Shown in pieces: positions 11,800-23,139 of a stretch of 64,000 nt of DNA. This DNA comes from Cenococcum geophilum 1.58. Its lineage: Eukaryota > Ascomycota > Dothideomycetes > Gloniales > Gloniaceae. A model generated the notes under the pieces. The model was not told the DNA's origin. It ran no database searches and was given only the letters and a program-made list of their open reading frames with translations. The stretch covers positions 620,001-684,000 of the forward strand of contig KV748247.1 of assembly GCA_001692895.1 (NCBI GenBank), written 5' to 3'. The position numbers and the translations under genes were made by a program. The number at the start of each line of letters is the position of its first letter. Position 1 is the stretch's first letter.

Positions 11800-12958
11800 A
11801 GGGTTCTTCTTTTCCCAACTTATCGGACGTTTCTCCTTCCTCTATCTCCTTAATATCGCCTATATCCTTTAGCTTAGGGCAGGATAAGGTAAAGTAACCT
11901 TACTTATTGTAGTTAAAGCATATAGCCGAGGTAGGGTCAATTAGAGTATTACGGTAAATACTAGTTAATGGCGTAGTACGTAGCTAGTTGGGCGAGGCTC
12001 GCTAGTATATAGTTATAACCGCCTTTAGTATAAAAGTAGTTATAACTTATCTTCCTACTCTAGCTTTTATAGGTATAGCTAGCGAGTTCTAATTATTATA
12101 GAGTCGCTTCTACTAATTAGGGTAGGCGTTAATCCGCTTTAGTTTTAAGTCTAATAATAGGTAATAAGCTGCAAGTCTTTTATAGGTTAGTAGGTTATTT
12201 AAGGTTATAGCAATCTTTTCTTATAGCTAGATTATCAGCTTATCGTATAGGTCTAATTAGTAGTTCTTAAGGGGAACCTAGCCTTCTCCTACAAGGTATA
12301 GGAATTAAGTCTAGAATTCAGCAAAGGGTTAGTTCGGTTTTATTATTAGGTAATTATAGTTATAACGGGCATCCTGTACTTTATTTAGGTTAATATAAAT
12401 AGCCACTAGGTGCCGTATTATCTTATTAACAAATATAAATTAGACAGAGAAGTTGTCCTTAAACTTAGCTTAAAGGTACCATTAGGTATCCCTAGTGGTT
12501 CGACTAAAGAGGTAAAGCATTTTAGCTTCTTTAGAAAGGAAATAGTTGTAGTTAACGCGGAACTTTCCTTATACTTAAATCCTCTAATTCTTAAAGGTAG
12601 GGTCTATCCTATTAGATAGTAGTAGGGGGTTAAGAAACTTAACGGACTTTAATTACTTCGTTATTATATCCGTACTCCCTAGTATATCACATTTAGTAGA
12701 GTAAACAGGTCAGCTAGGGCTTTAAGAAGGGGAAGTTAGGCTATTTTATAGGGCCGTAAGGCTTTTTAGGATCTCTTATAGGGTCTCTTATATATTTCTC
12801 GCTTTAAGACAATTGGCTTCCTAGCTAGCTACAAGGGCGCGAATCTACTCGCGTATATTTATAACATTATTATTATCTTTAATTTCTGATCCTAATTGGA
12901 TCTTAGGTTCCTCTTAGGTAGAGGCAGCTCTCTTAAATAAGCTTGCTTTAGGTGCCAT
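11800..12958 (-). pseudogene. Gypsy-1 gag, broken
   Basis: A start is visible at 12958: ATG followed by APKASLFKRAAS, a typical short basic gag N-terminus. The capsid-like body follows. Near 11880-11925 a CCHC zinc knuckle reads CFNYNK-GYFTLSCP, in which the second Cys and the His have both become Tyr, as G-to-A changes on the coding strand would produce. The protein would form the virus-like particle. A fragment at 12410-12619 that is open on the plus strand is only an antisense shadow. Confidence 0.85.
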
Positions 12959-13188
12959 TGTTAGCTTCCTAAGGTTTATTAGTATTATACGCTTTAGTTT
13001 TAATTCTGGGGGTATAGGTCTAGTCCTATCTAGCTTATAAGGTGGGATATTATTTAGGCCTTCCCAGGCAATATAGAGTTGTTTTAGTATCTAAGTATAG
13101 CGTGTTAATGCGTCATTATAGACGAAGTTTCTTTGGGGTGGGATATTATTAAGGCCTTCTTAGGCAAGGTAGGGAGAGCTTAGTATAA

Positions 13189-13399
13189 TATCACGGCTTA
13201 AATAAATGCCTTTAAACCGAAGCTTAAACGAATACTATATTACGAAGATACTAAGCTAAAGAGAAGGAAAAGGGGTTACTAGGACCGATGTAAACAAATA
13301 TATAGGGTAAGCCGCTAAGGCGCTAGCTTTAGGCGGGCTAATCGTAGGTCGGCAGAATATGGCAGAATTTGGCAGGTAACGTGCGATAGCGCCGTTATA
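13189..13399 (-). repeat. Gypsy-1 5' LTR
   Basis: The LTR is 211 bp, the same length as its partner. The differences I compared are all transitions (A/G or C/T). The terminal TG..CA is mutated to TA..TA on the plus strand, and TCTGG follows at 13400. Confidence 0.92.
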
Positions 13400-13404
13400 T
13401 CTGG

Positions 13405-13552
13405 AGTATTACCTCTCACGTCTCCCCTAGGGGTTTTTTGTTCACCTAAAAATGGGCTTTTTCTCTATAAATAAGGAGGTTTTTCCCATAGGCATTAGTC
13501 TGTGTGTCCGCATTAGGGGGACTGGGTTGGACGGTAAATTAAATCTTATATA
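13405..13552 (+). other. Right end of family X copy 1
   Basis: Noncoding. It contains an AGGGGTTTTTTGTTCACC block and ends GACGGTAAATTAAATCTTATA before the 14-bp duplication. Similar blocks end copy 2. Confidence 0.55.
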
Positions 13553-13566
13553 TATAGTATACTAAG
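13553..13566 (+). repeat. Right 14-bp target-site duplication of family X copy 1
   Basis: Exact repeat of 4643-4656. Confidence 0.8.
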
Positions 13567-14530
13567 CATAATTATCTCTAATTATAGTATATAATTTATT
13601 AGCGACTTCTAGTAATAACTAAGTAAACGCCTTAAAATAACCCTATAACTAAGCTTAGCCTAATACTTAGAAATAGACGGCTAAACTAAAATTATTAACG
13701 CTGCTATAAATAAGTACCTTTATGCTTTTATTAGCTTTATATAGGATAACTAGGTTAACTATCTACCGCTTACTAAGTTTGCTATAAATAACTAAGTTAA
13801 TAAGAGTATAGGCATTTCCCTATTCTTTACAAACTATAGCTTTAACCCTCGCCTTAGAATTAAGCCTACTAGCTCCCGCCTACTAATACTATTAGTATAA
13901 GTAAAGAAGGCGTTCTTTTACGTAAACTCTATAGCCAACCGCTTTAAGCGGATATTAATATAGCTTAAGGCCCTAGCCCGGATTTTATAATAACGCTATA
14001 AAAATAATGCTAATACTTATAGAGATAAGAGCGTGTTATTCTACGAAGGCAATATAGTTATAGTTAGCTTAGAAAATATAAAAATAAATAAACTTAAAAA
14101 GAAATGGGATAATAAATGGGACAGCCTATACCCCGTACTTATAGTATACTAAGGGGTAGTTATAGTAGACCTCCTAAACCATATCTAAGTAAATAAATCC
14201 TTTTATATATTTAAGGTCCGCCTCTAAGCTACTAAAGAGATCCCTAGCTAAGCAAATATTAATATTATAGAGCGCCGTAATATATAAGGACAAGTAGTAA
14301 AGAGAGATAATAATAGCAATATAGAAGATAAATGGGAGTTTAAGAAAATCCTTAATATATATAACGAAGACCCCTAAGGCCTAACTTATAAGATTAAATG
14401 GAAATATTATAAGGATACAACCTAGCAGCTAAAAAAAGGCCTAAAGGGTTATAAATAAGCTATATAGCGCTTCTATAAGCAACACCCTAAGAAGCTAAAA
14501 CCCCTAGACTAGGTATAAGATAAGAAAAAG
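13567..14530 (+). pseudogene. Chromovirus integrase C-half with chromodomain (right part of the split gene)
   Basis: The integrase core resumes: the block before FISDF contains the second catalytic position, which reads SNY instead of SDR, so Asp has become Asn. LEIDG-TKIINAAINKYL contains the third, where Glu has become Lys. LPLTKFAINN and the C-terminal GNIVIVSLENIKINKLKKKWDNKW (about 14060-14120) follow. Near 14340-14500 a chromodomain appears (YKIKWKYYKDTT-QL-KGLKGY, normally YLVKWKG....TWEP..L). Chromodomains steer integration into heterochromatin. The gene ends shortly before the LTR at 14558. With both catalytic residues lost and many stops it is dead. Confidence 0.88.
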
Positions 14531-14557
14531 TCACGCTAAGGTCGTAGCCGACCACCG

Positions 14558-14950
14558 TGTTAAAATTTATAGTGGTTAAGATGTTATAGAACTTTAACTA
14601 GCGGTTAAAGTTATCTAATTAGCTAGATTCTTGCTAAGAAGCGCTATACGGATTAGTTTAGGTGGCGGTATAAAGTTTTACTAATATTACTTACTAAACT
14701 AACCAATTAGGATTTTTTATGCCCGGTATAGAAAATTACTATTAGCTTAGTTAAGGGCGGTAAGCGGAATTAATATCTTTATAGTAAAAAAAACAGGTAA
14801 CCCTATATACTGCCTATTTTAGAGTTATCTATTTAGTTTAGGGACTAAACTATCTAGGGGAGAGAAGTACTATTACGGCACTAACCTAACGCATACTGTT
14901 TTATACTATCTTATACTATTTCCTACTATTAGCTAGCCCACCACTAGTGC
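14558..14950 (+). repeat. Chromovirus 3' LTR (right end uncertain)
   Basis: TGTTAAAATTTATAGTGG starts just after the pol end and a GACCACCG tract, as an LTR should. It includes the palindrome AACTTTAACTAGCGGTTAAAGTT (split AACTTTAAC/GCGGTTAAAGTT, about 14592-14614). No partner LTR is in the window, so the right end is a guess. Confidence 0.5.
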
Positions 14951-15059
14951 CTTAGCGGCTAGCCCTACTATTTGTATATAATACCCCCTTTTTACCTTTT
15001 CCTCTTTATACCACAACGTAGTTATTTAATCTACTTTATTATAGCACTATAATACTATT
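14951..15059. other. Junction between chromovirus and Gypsy-2 array
   Basis: AT-rich sequence with no gene or repeat I can assign. Confidence 0.3.
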
Positions 15060-17044
15060 AGTGCCTTAAACTTTTAATTTTGCTATTATACTAGTATATT
15101 TAGGTATTGATATTAAATTCCTTTAAAGGTCTAAGGTTTTATTACTAGCTCCCTTTAGTTCTATAAGCTTTCCCTTTTTCTAACTATTAGCTACTAGATC
15201 CTATTTATACTTAGTCCTCCTTAGGCTAATACTTAATTTACTTCTTTTTCTTAATATACTATAGATATATATTTTTAGTATACTCCTACTACTATTATCT
15301 ATCTAAGCATTCTTCCGTAAGGAATCTTCCTAGTTAAAGTATTAAGTCGTCTAACTTTAAACTTCCACTAGATACTATCTATATATATACTTAGCATTTC
15401 TAAACCTTCTTTTATTTGGTACTTATAATTCTTTTCCTTTAGTGCTTTATATATACTATATATATTATCTATATATGCAATCTATAATAATATATAATAC
15501 GTTTAATACTTTAGGTTAATTTATAGCTTATTTTCTTTCCAAAGTTTAAACCTTTATCGCGCTAATCTAAGTGTTGCTATATCATTTGCTAGTACCAATA
15601 TTTATATTATCTCTCTTTAGTCTATAGCCTGTTCCTCTAGATTCTTTAATATTATAATTAATGCCCCTTTAATGCAACTTATTTATCTCTCTAATATAGC
15701 TTAATTTGTTATGGCTTTCTTATCTAGCTATATATAGAAATCTTCCCACTTATCATTCCTTTGTTATCTATGCTACTTTTAGTATAGCTCTATAAGTATA
15801 TGCAATCTATCTATAAGGAAATATCTCTTTATTACTATATTATTATAACCTTTTATATATAGTTCCGCGAGCCTAGTTAAAATCCCTAAATTCTTTTCTT
15901 ATTCTAGTTTAACTAACTACTTAGCCCATAGTATTCCTACCCTTAGCCTATTAGTAACTTTTTATATAAGTAATCTATCGCTTATACGGCCTAGTATACT
16001 AGATCTTTAGTTTAGTTTCTATTCCTACTATATAATGATTTATTATTTAAATTATTCTATATTTTCTCTTAGTCCCTATCTTATAAGTAAATATTTAAGG
16101 TTTATATTCTTCTTAATTATTTTATTAACATTTTATCTTTAGGCTATATACTACGTTTACCTAGAATTATTAAAGACCTTATTAATTTTTTTTAAAATCT
16201 TGGCTTTCTAAAAATCTTTTTCCTATACTTATATAAAACGCTTTAAACTAAACTACTACCTTCCCTACCAATTATTGTTATTTATTGGTTTTTAGGTCTC
16301 TCTTATCTCTTCTTAAGAAATTTAAGCCTATGGCCTTTTACCTTTATTAAGTGGTAAGCTAGCACTAGCAGTTATCTACTTGCTTAATCCTTCTAAAATA
16401 CTTTTCCTTCCGTCTTATAAAGTAATAGATGCTATATCTAACAGTATTATAACGGCCGTTACTAAGTCGTGTTCTATAGCGGTTTTAGTTTTTACTTTTA
16501 ATATAACTTCTTTAAGATCTATATGTTTCTAGTAAACTGCCCTTATTATCTTATTATTAGTAAACGTTTTACCTATATTAAATTTATCGTTTTTAATATC
16601 TAATCTGCGTAATGGTTTATTAGTTTTTTTAAACTCTAATAACTTTAGCTCCTATAGTTAATAGCTTACGCTATACTTAGCGTCCTTATAAATTTAGTAT
16701 ATATTATTATAATAAAAAGTAAAGTGCTTAATTAAACACTCCTTAGTCCCACGCAATATACTTATATCTATATTATCGTCCTCTAACGACCTAGTGCCTT
16801 TTACTACGTAGTTACTCTAACTACCTTTACAGTCTCTAGCAAAATAACCCTATTTTCTATAATTTATATAATCTCCTTCTTTAAACTATTTATCTTACTA
16901 TAGAGTCCACCTAAATGCTTTCTGCTTTTAAGATCCCTAGTTTAGCCTCTGCTCCTTAGACCTCTAATTACTTAATTCTTATCCTTTAGGTTTCTATAGT
17001 TTCTTATTTTATCTTTTAGATTCTTTAGTACTACTTAGGTCTAT
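15060..17044 (-). pseudogene. Gypsy-2 gag / gag-pol junction, truncated copy
   Basis: This block parallels 21480-24660 of the full copy but lacks its last 870 bp upstream (the gag N-terminus), joining the LTR directly to the DLSGT/KESK region of gag. A zinc knuckle near 16835-16880 reads YINYRK-GYFARDCK, with two Cys and the His changed to Tyr. The lower part (15.1-16.8 kb) corresponds to the stretch between knuckle and RT, where protease should be, but no DTG motif could be made out. RT and integrase of this copy are missing. Confidence 0.75.
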
Positions 17045-17463
17045 TATAACAAAGCCTTATAGAAAATACTACGGTAGACTTTTTAATAGGCTAGGTATAT
17101 AGGTAAATAAGAAGTTAACAATATAATAATAACTAGTGGAGTAGTTGCCTAATAGATTAACTTTAATTATATTCTAAGATTTACTACAAGGAGAGAACTA
17201 TCTAAGTAGGGACTGTGGTCCTTTAAATACATAACTATACTCCTAAAAAATCCTCCTTATATATAATATACGTAATATATATATTATACGTACGTATTCT
17301 ATATATTTTGCGTATACTATATATAATATTATATAACCTTAATTACTATTCCTTATTATATAGTTCTACCGGTTCTATTCTAGACCGTACTTTATTTAAC
17401 TAAATAGCTACTTTTAACTTCTCTTCTAGTAGTCGTAACATTATACTTAAAGCGTCTGTAACA
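17045..17463 (-). repeat. Gypsy-2 LTR A (shared)
   Basis: On the minus strand it starts TGTTACAGACGC and ends GTTATA (from GTTACA). It acts as 3' LTR of the full copy and 5' LTR of the truncated one. A purine tract (AAAGAGGAGAGGGATAG, 17464-17480) abuts its TG end. Confidence 0.78.
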
Positions 17464-17480
17464 CTATCCCTCTCCTCTTT

Positions 17481-20400
17481 ATCTTCGTTCTTAAAGATCC
17501 TTAATATCTCTAAGTCGTCTACTAAAGGTATAATGTCCGTTTAATTAATTTAGTTAATATTGTTACTTATTATACCTAAAGCTTCTTCTTCTTCGTAAGC
17601 GCAACGTTATGCTTATACTATTACTGCGATACTATTATTAGGTAAGATTATGCCATTTCTATATTCTTATTATTCGAAAGAGGGGTTAGTTTATATTGCG
17701 TTGGCGAGTTCTTCCTTATAATAACCGTCCTCTTATTTAAAGTGCACTAAAGCAAACGTTTGATTATCCTATAATGTCCGCTCTATCTCTAACGCTAAAT
17801 ATACGCGTTCTATTACTCTTAATAGTTATTTTATACCCTAGTTAATTTGCCTTAGGGTCTTATATTTAATTTACTACTATAAAGCTTAATAGTAAGCTTT
17901 TATAGGCTTTTATAGAGCTAGAGCGTTCCTATAATGCGGAGTAAAAGGCCCTAAAGGTCCGAGTTACTATATCTGCTTATTTACTTTGTCTTAAGAAAAT
18001 TTATAAAAAGGTTTGTTTTAAGGAGTAGAAACTTATAAAATAAGGTTTATAGGAACTTGGTAATAAAAGAACGAGTTCTCTCTAATAGAGAAGGAAATAA
18101 CTCTAAGTAGTTTAGTAGTCGCTCTTCTTTCTAGGTCCCCCTTAGGTAACTCGTTCTTTAGTAATTCCCTATTTATATTACCTAACCTATTCTCTTCTAA
18201 TACTTCTATACCTTTCTCCTAGCGTTTTTTTAGATTCTATAGTAGTTTCTAGATAGTCTTATTATAGCCTATCCGCTTAACCTTATACTATATTTTATTA
18301 TTAATATCCTTATAACTAACGGTCTTTAAAACTTACTATTTATCTTCCTTTTATCCTCTATATATGTCTGCTTTATAGATTAGTGGCTTAATATTTCCAT
18401 ATACTAGCTCTAGTATTACAATATACTATATAGGGTAGATCTTTATCTTAGCTGGCAGGTTTAACTTAAATATAACTAGTAAAATTTTCTACATAATTTT
18501 AAAAGGTCCTAGTCTAACATAATCTAACTTCTTACTTAGTCGTCAACTCTTAAAAAATTTGTGTAGTAGCTATACTTTATCCCCCTCCTTAAGATCTAGT
18601 CCCTTAGATCTCTTAGCGTTATAGTACCTTTTTATCCTTTCTTATACTTTCTTTGCTAATTCTATAAGGTCTATATAAAGATTTATTAATATCTTTACTC
18701 TTTCTTTAGCTATACTACTTATTTTTTCGCTTATTATAGTAATAACGATATTCTTAGCTTATATCTATAATTTGCCTTAAATAGTAATATACCTATTCCT
18801 TTTTACGGTGTTATATTATATGCAAACTATATAACTAGTAATAATTATACCTAATTATTCTGTGCGTGATTAATATAATATCTTAGATACTATTCTAATA
18901 TCTAATTTAATCTTTCTATCTATCCGTCCGTCTGCAAATAATATATAGTAAAAGTTTCTACTCTAACTCCTTATTCCGCTAAGAATACCTCCTAAAATGC
19001 TACTATAAATCTTAGATCTCTGTCTAATATAATCTTACTTAATACTCTATATTTTATAAATACTTCTTTAATATAGATTCTAGCGATATCTTTTACTAAG
19101 ATTTCTTCTATATATACTATGGAGTAGCCCTATTTAGTTAACTTGTTTACTATTATAAGGATTACATTATACTCCTATCCGGTAATAGGATCTCTTAACT
19201 TTAGTAACTTAATAATAAAGTCCTATAATATAACCTCCTATAGTTTCTCTAGTATTTTAATAGGTTATAGCCCTCTATATAGCTTATGCCTTATTAGTTT
19301 ATTTCTTTACTAATTTAGATACTCTTTTATTACTTATCTAGTAATACCTTAGATTTTATTAATAATATATTCTTTCTAAAGTCTTAACACTAAGCCTATT
19401 ACTCCGTTGTGTTCTTAAGTTATTCCCTTATAGAAATCTTTTACAAAATGCTCTACTATACTTCTTAGAATATACTTTACTTCTTAATTTTTATATATAT
19501 CCACTTATAGATCTTCTAGCTATACTTTTAGAATTCTCTATACCTAGAAGCTCTCTAGTGTCTTATAAAATTTTTTTAGTTCTCTATCCTCTTAAGTTAC
19601 TACTATCTTAAGGTGGTTATATCTAATTAATCTATCCTTATTTTTGCGTAGTATTACTCCTAATAGTTTCTTATTATTTTATAGTTTAGCCTTTCTGCTT
19701 AATGCGTCTACTTTTATATTCTTAGTGCCTTTAGTATACTAAATTTTAAAACAGTAATCTATAAGCATCTCTACCTATCTAACTTATATTTAATTAAGTT
19801 TTTTTATTATTAGGAACCCTATTAGGTTCTTATAGTCCGTCTTAACTATAAATAGTTTTTTTACGTCTTATAAGAATGCTTTCTATTTTTTAAGTTCTAC
19901 GACTATACCTAATAACTCTTTATTATAGATATTATGGTTTAACTTTAGTAGTGTTATCTTCTAACTATAGTATGCTACTAGGTACTATATATTTTTATAC
20001 TTTTATAGCAAATATACTAGTATAAAGTCTAATATATCTATCTCTACAACCGTATCTAGTCCTAGTTAATAGATTTTAAGGATTGGCTCCTAGGTAAACA
20101 ACTCCTTAAGTTCTTTAAATAACTTTCTTTACTTATTTCCCTATATCCACGGTTTCTCTTTCTTTATAAGCCTAGTAAATAATTTAATATTCTTTAACCA
20201 CTATACTATAAACCTCCTATAGTAGTTGCAAAACTCTAGGAATAACCTTAACTATATTACATTCTCTAGTTTTTGCTAACTTACTATAGCTTTAATCTTC
20301 TTTAAGTCTATACTAATATAACCTAGTCTAATAATAAATTTAACAAAATCGGTCTTCCTTATAAAGAACTCGCATTTTTTAATTGCTACTAACATCTGTT

Positions 20401-21480
20401 CTTCTTATAGTCTCTTTAAAACCTATTTAATGTATTCTTTATATTCTTCCTTAGTTATTAAATAGATAATAATATCGTTAAGGTATACTATAATAAACTT
20501 ATTAAGGTGTTCTCTTAATATACTATTAATTTATTTCTAGAATGTTGCTAGTATATTTATTAATCTAAATTGCATAACTAATAGCTTATATAGTCCTTCC
20601 TTTAACCTAAAAGCTGCCTTTTATTTATTGCCTTCCTTAATTCTAATCTAATAGTACGCCTATCTTAGATCTATTTTTATAAAGATTTGCGCATTACCTA
20701 TCTAATCTTAGATTTTGCTAATTAAGTGTAAAAAATATATATCCTTTTTAGTAATACTGTTTAACTGTCTATAATTAATATATAGTCTAAGTTTTCCGTT
20801 CTTCTTTAGTACAAATAGTACTAGATATTCTATTAATAACTATAATAGTCTAATATATTCCTTTTATAGGTTTTCTAAAATAAACTCCTTAAGTGCTCTT
20901 TACTCCTTTTAAGTAAGCTTATAGGTTAGAAAGAACCTTAGACTTATTTCTAGTTCTAACTTTATCTTATAGTCCTATGCTATATAATCTACTAGCTTTT
21001 TACTTTCTAGGCTTTATAGCTTTTCGCTATACTTATAGTATCTCTTTAGTATATATAATATCCCTTTCTTAGTTTCTTTATATATTGCTCTAACTTAGTA
21101 CTATACTAACTTGGTCTATTATTATATCCTACGTTATTAAGTATCTCTAATATTGACCTAGCCTATAATCTAATTAATCTTTAGATTATATTTCTATAAC
21201 TAAGGTATTTCTAATACTACCTTATCCCGTCTTAATGGTAAAATATTAAAAAATATCTTAATTCGTCTCCCTTAAATGGTTATCTAAATTAGTCCTATTT
21301 TAAGATTAATAATCCCTCCTTTATAGGCTATTAAATCTCCTAAAATTATAACTAATAGGTAAAGTTGCTCCTTCTGCCTATAAGGTAATCCCATTCTTTT
21401 AACTGCCGCTAGTAAGATATGGTTCCTTATTACTCTACTATCTATTAGCGCTTTAAACTATTAATCTTACTAATTAATTT
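17481..21480 (-). pseudogene. Gypsy-2 pol (RT/RNase H/integrase), broken
   Basis: The minus-strand RT shows FIIVYLNDIIIYL at about 20463-20500, the YLDD box with its first Asp changed to Asn. RNase H occupies roughly 19.7-20.2 kb. The integrase zinc region and core lie between 18.75 and 19.46 kb: DFIIKLLKLRDPITG, ILIIVNKLTK-GY (catalytic Asp to Asn), KIILDRDLRFI (Asp kept), and YYLQTDG-IERLN (Glu kept). The block fits Ty3/Gypsy pol and directly precedes the polypurine tract and LTR A. The protein family differs from Gypsy-1. Stops are dense throughout. Confidence 0.88.
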
Positions 21481-22091
21481 ATAAATTTAGGTATTACCCT
21501 TAAATTCCTTTAAAGGTCTAAGGCTCTACTACTAGCTTCCTCTGGTCCTATAGGCCTCTACTTTTTCAAACTATTAGCTACTTAATTCTATTACTCTTAG
21601 CTCGCTCTTTAGCCAATATTTAGTTCGCTTTTTATAATTTATATACTATAGATATATATTTTCTAGACATTCCCACTACTATTATCCATTTAAGCATTCT
21701 TCTATAAGGAATCTTCTTAGTTAAAGTATTAAGTCTCCTAATTTTTAAACTTCTACTAGATACTATCTATATATATACTTAGCATTTCTATACTATTGCT
21801 TCTTTAGCGCTTAATATATCCTTATAGAGTACTTCTAATTCTGTTCTTTTAGATACTTATATATATTATATATATTATCTATATATACAATCCACGCTAA
21901 TATATAATACGCTAGGTGCTTTAGATTAACTCTTAACTTATCTTTATCTTTAAGTTTAAACATCTATCTTATTAATCTAAACATTATAACTTTATTTATA
22001 GGTACTAATATATACCTCTTACTTTTCTAGTCCTCTAATTATTCCTTTAGATTCTTTAATATTATAATTAAGGCTCCTTTAATATAAGTTA

Positions 22092-22105
22092 TAGCCTTCT
22101 TTATA
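22092..22105 (+). repeat. Left 14-bp target-site duplication of family X copy 2
   Basis: TAGCCTTCTTTATA, repeated exactly at 23126-23139. Confidence 0.75.
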
Positions 22106-23125
22106 GGCCGTCGAAATCGGACTCTACACCTATACGCGGTAACGGCTACGAACCTAGGTCTTTAAAGATTAGACTTAGAGCCAACGTAGAGACGTTATAC
22201 AGCGTGCTAGTGGGCCTAGTGGTGGTTGTACGCGTTATAGGGCGTAGTGAAAAGTTTTTACATGGGATGGTAAGATCTTGAAAACCACTACTAATAGTAC
22301 CCCTTTACAATACAGCCGCTACTGTTCCCCTACTAAGCACCTATACAATCCAACATAGATACACGGCATTTAATAATATCCCCCTAACCTATAACGGAAA
22401 GTATTAATAACCTTATATTAATAAACGAATAAATATAAACAAACGAATGAGCAAATATACGGCCCCTCCTAACCCCTAGGCTAATTGCCCGTAGAGCATA
22501 CAGTCACTCACCATACTGCCGTAACACTACTAAAACTAGCAGCTGGATAACCCCCTATGGTTTTCCTTGTCTCCTTTTAACAGAGTAGTGCCTGTAAAGA
22601 GGGCCTAGCGACTAGGGCCTAGGTATAAAAGATACCTAAATACACATATATATATCCTACTTTTGTTTTTAGTATTAGAATAGTAGAATAAATGAATTCC
22701 CCTTACGCCTTTAATAGGCCTTAGGGGGGGGGAGGCAAGGNGTATATAGTAATAGTTAACAAGAGATAGTATATAGGGGGTGGTTAAGATATAGGAAATA
22801 ACAGTATAGCAATTAAATAGCAAGGCCTAGCTAGGACGTAGTAAACCCTAGCTTTAAATAAGCTAAAGAAGGAAGTAGTGGTTCTTAAGGAGTTTAAACA
22901 TCTAAGGAGGATAAGACGTAGCCGTAGGCCTATAGGGCCGCCGCTATGGACGGACATAGCAAAATAGGGGTTTTTTATCCTACTAAGGTGGCTTATAGGG
23001 TTTTTCCGTCCCCTATATCAATAAGGGTTTTCTTCTTATTAATTTATAAGTTTCCCTTATATACGGAGTAATCTATATAGGCCTAGATAGGATCCGTATT
23101 AGACGTTAATTAAAGAACTTACTAC
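22106..23125 (+). mobile_element. Family X insertion, copy 2
   Basis: This 1.02-kb noncoding block breaks the Gypsy-2 alignment and is flanked by an exact 14-bp duplication. It shares start, internal and end blocks with copy 1: GAGCCAACGTAGAGACG at 22172, GGGCCTAGGT at 22611, AGGGGTTTTTT at 22968 and GACGTTAATTAAAGAACTTA at the end. A purine/G run and an N lie near 22728-22741. It contains no transposase or RT motif. The short open frame at 22605-22823 is a chance frame across the N and is not a gene. Confidence 0.65.
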
Positions 23126-23139
23126 TAGCCTTCTTTATA
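23126..23139 (+). repeat. Right 14-bp target-site duplication of family X copy 2
   Basis: Exact repeat of 22092-22105. Confidence 0.75.

Larger units (their letters stand above)
7210..13399 (-). mobile_element. Gypsy-1: complete 6.2-kb LTR retrotransposon, minus strand
   Basis: The element is bounded by two 211-bp LTRs and a 5-bp target duplication (TTTGG/TCTGG). On the minus strand the order is 5' LTR (13189-13399), gag with one zinc knuckle, pol (protease region, RT, RNase H, integrase), a purine tract and the 3' LTR. This is the Ty3/Gypsy order, with integrase last. It inserted into family X copy 1, so it is younger than that insertion. Both ORFs are broken by stop codons. Confidence 0.92.
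4657..13552 (+). mobile_element. Family X insertion, copy 1 (itself hosting two further elements)
   Basis: This block interrupts the chromovirus integrase and is flanked by a 14-bp duplication. Subtracting the inner terminal-inverted-repeat element (4877-6413) and the inner Gypsy element with its target duplication (7210-13404) leaves about 1.16 kb, close to the 1.02 kb of copy 2 at 22106-23125. The copies share similar left ends (AAATCG...CCTATACGG), a shared internal block (GAGC-AACG-AGAGACGT at 6506), an AGGGGTTTTTT block and similar right ends (GACG-TAA-TTAAA..CTTA). No coding potential was found. A short inverted repeat (CGAGATCC 4674-4681, GGATCTCG 4748-4755) lies near the left end. Noncoding content and long target duplication suggest a SINE-like or other nonautonomous element. 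The class is unproven. Confidence 0.65.

Noticed and set aside
22605-22823. Open frame on the minus strand
   Set aside because: It lies in noncoding family X copy 2 and runs across an N; composition is not protein-like.
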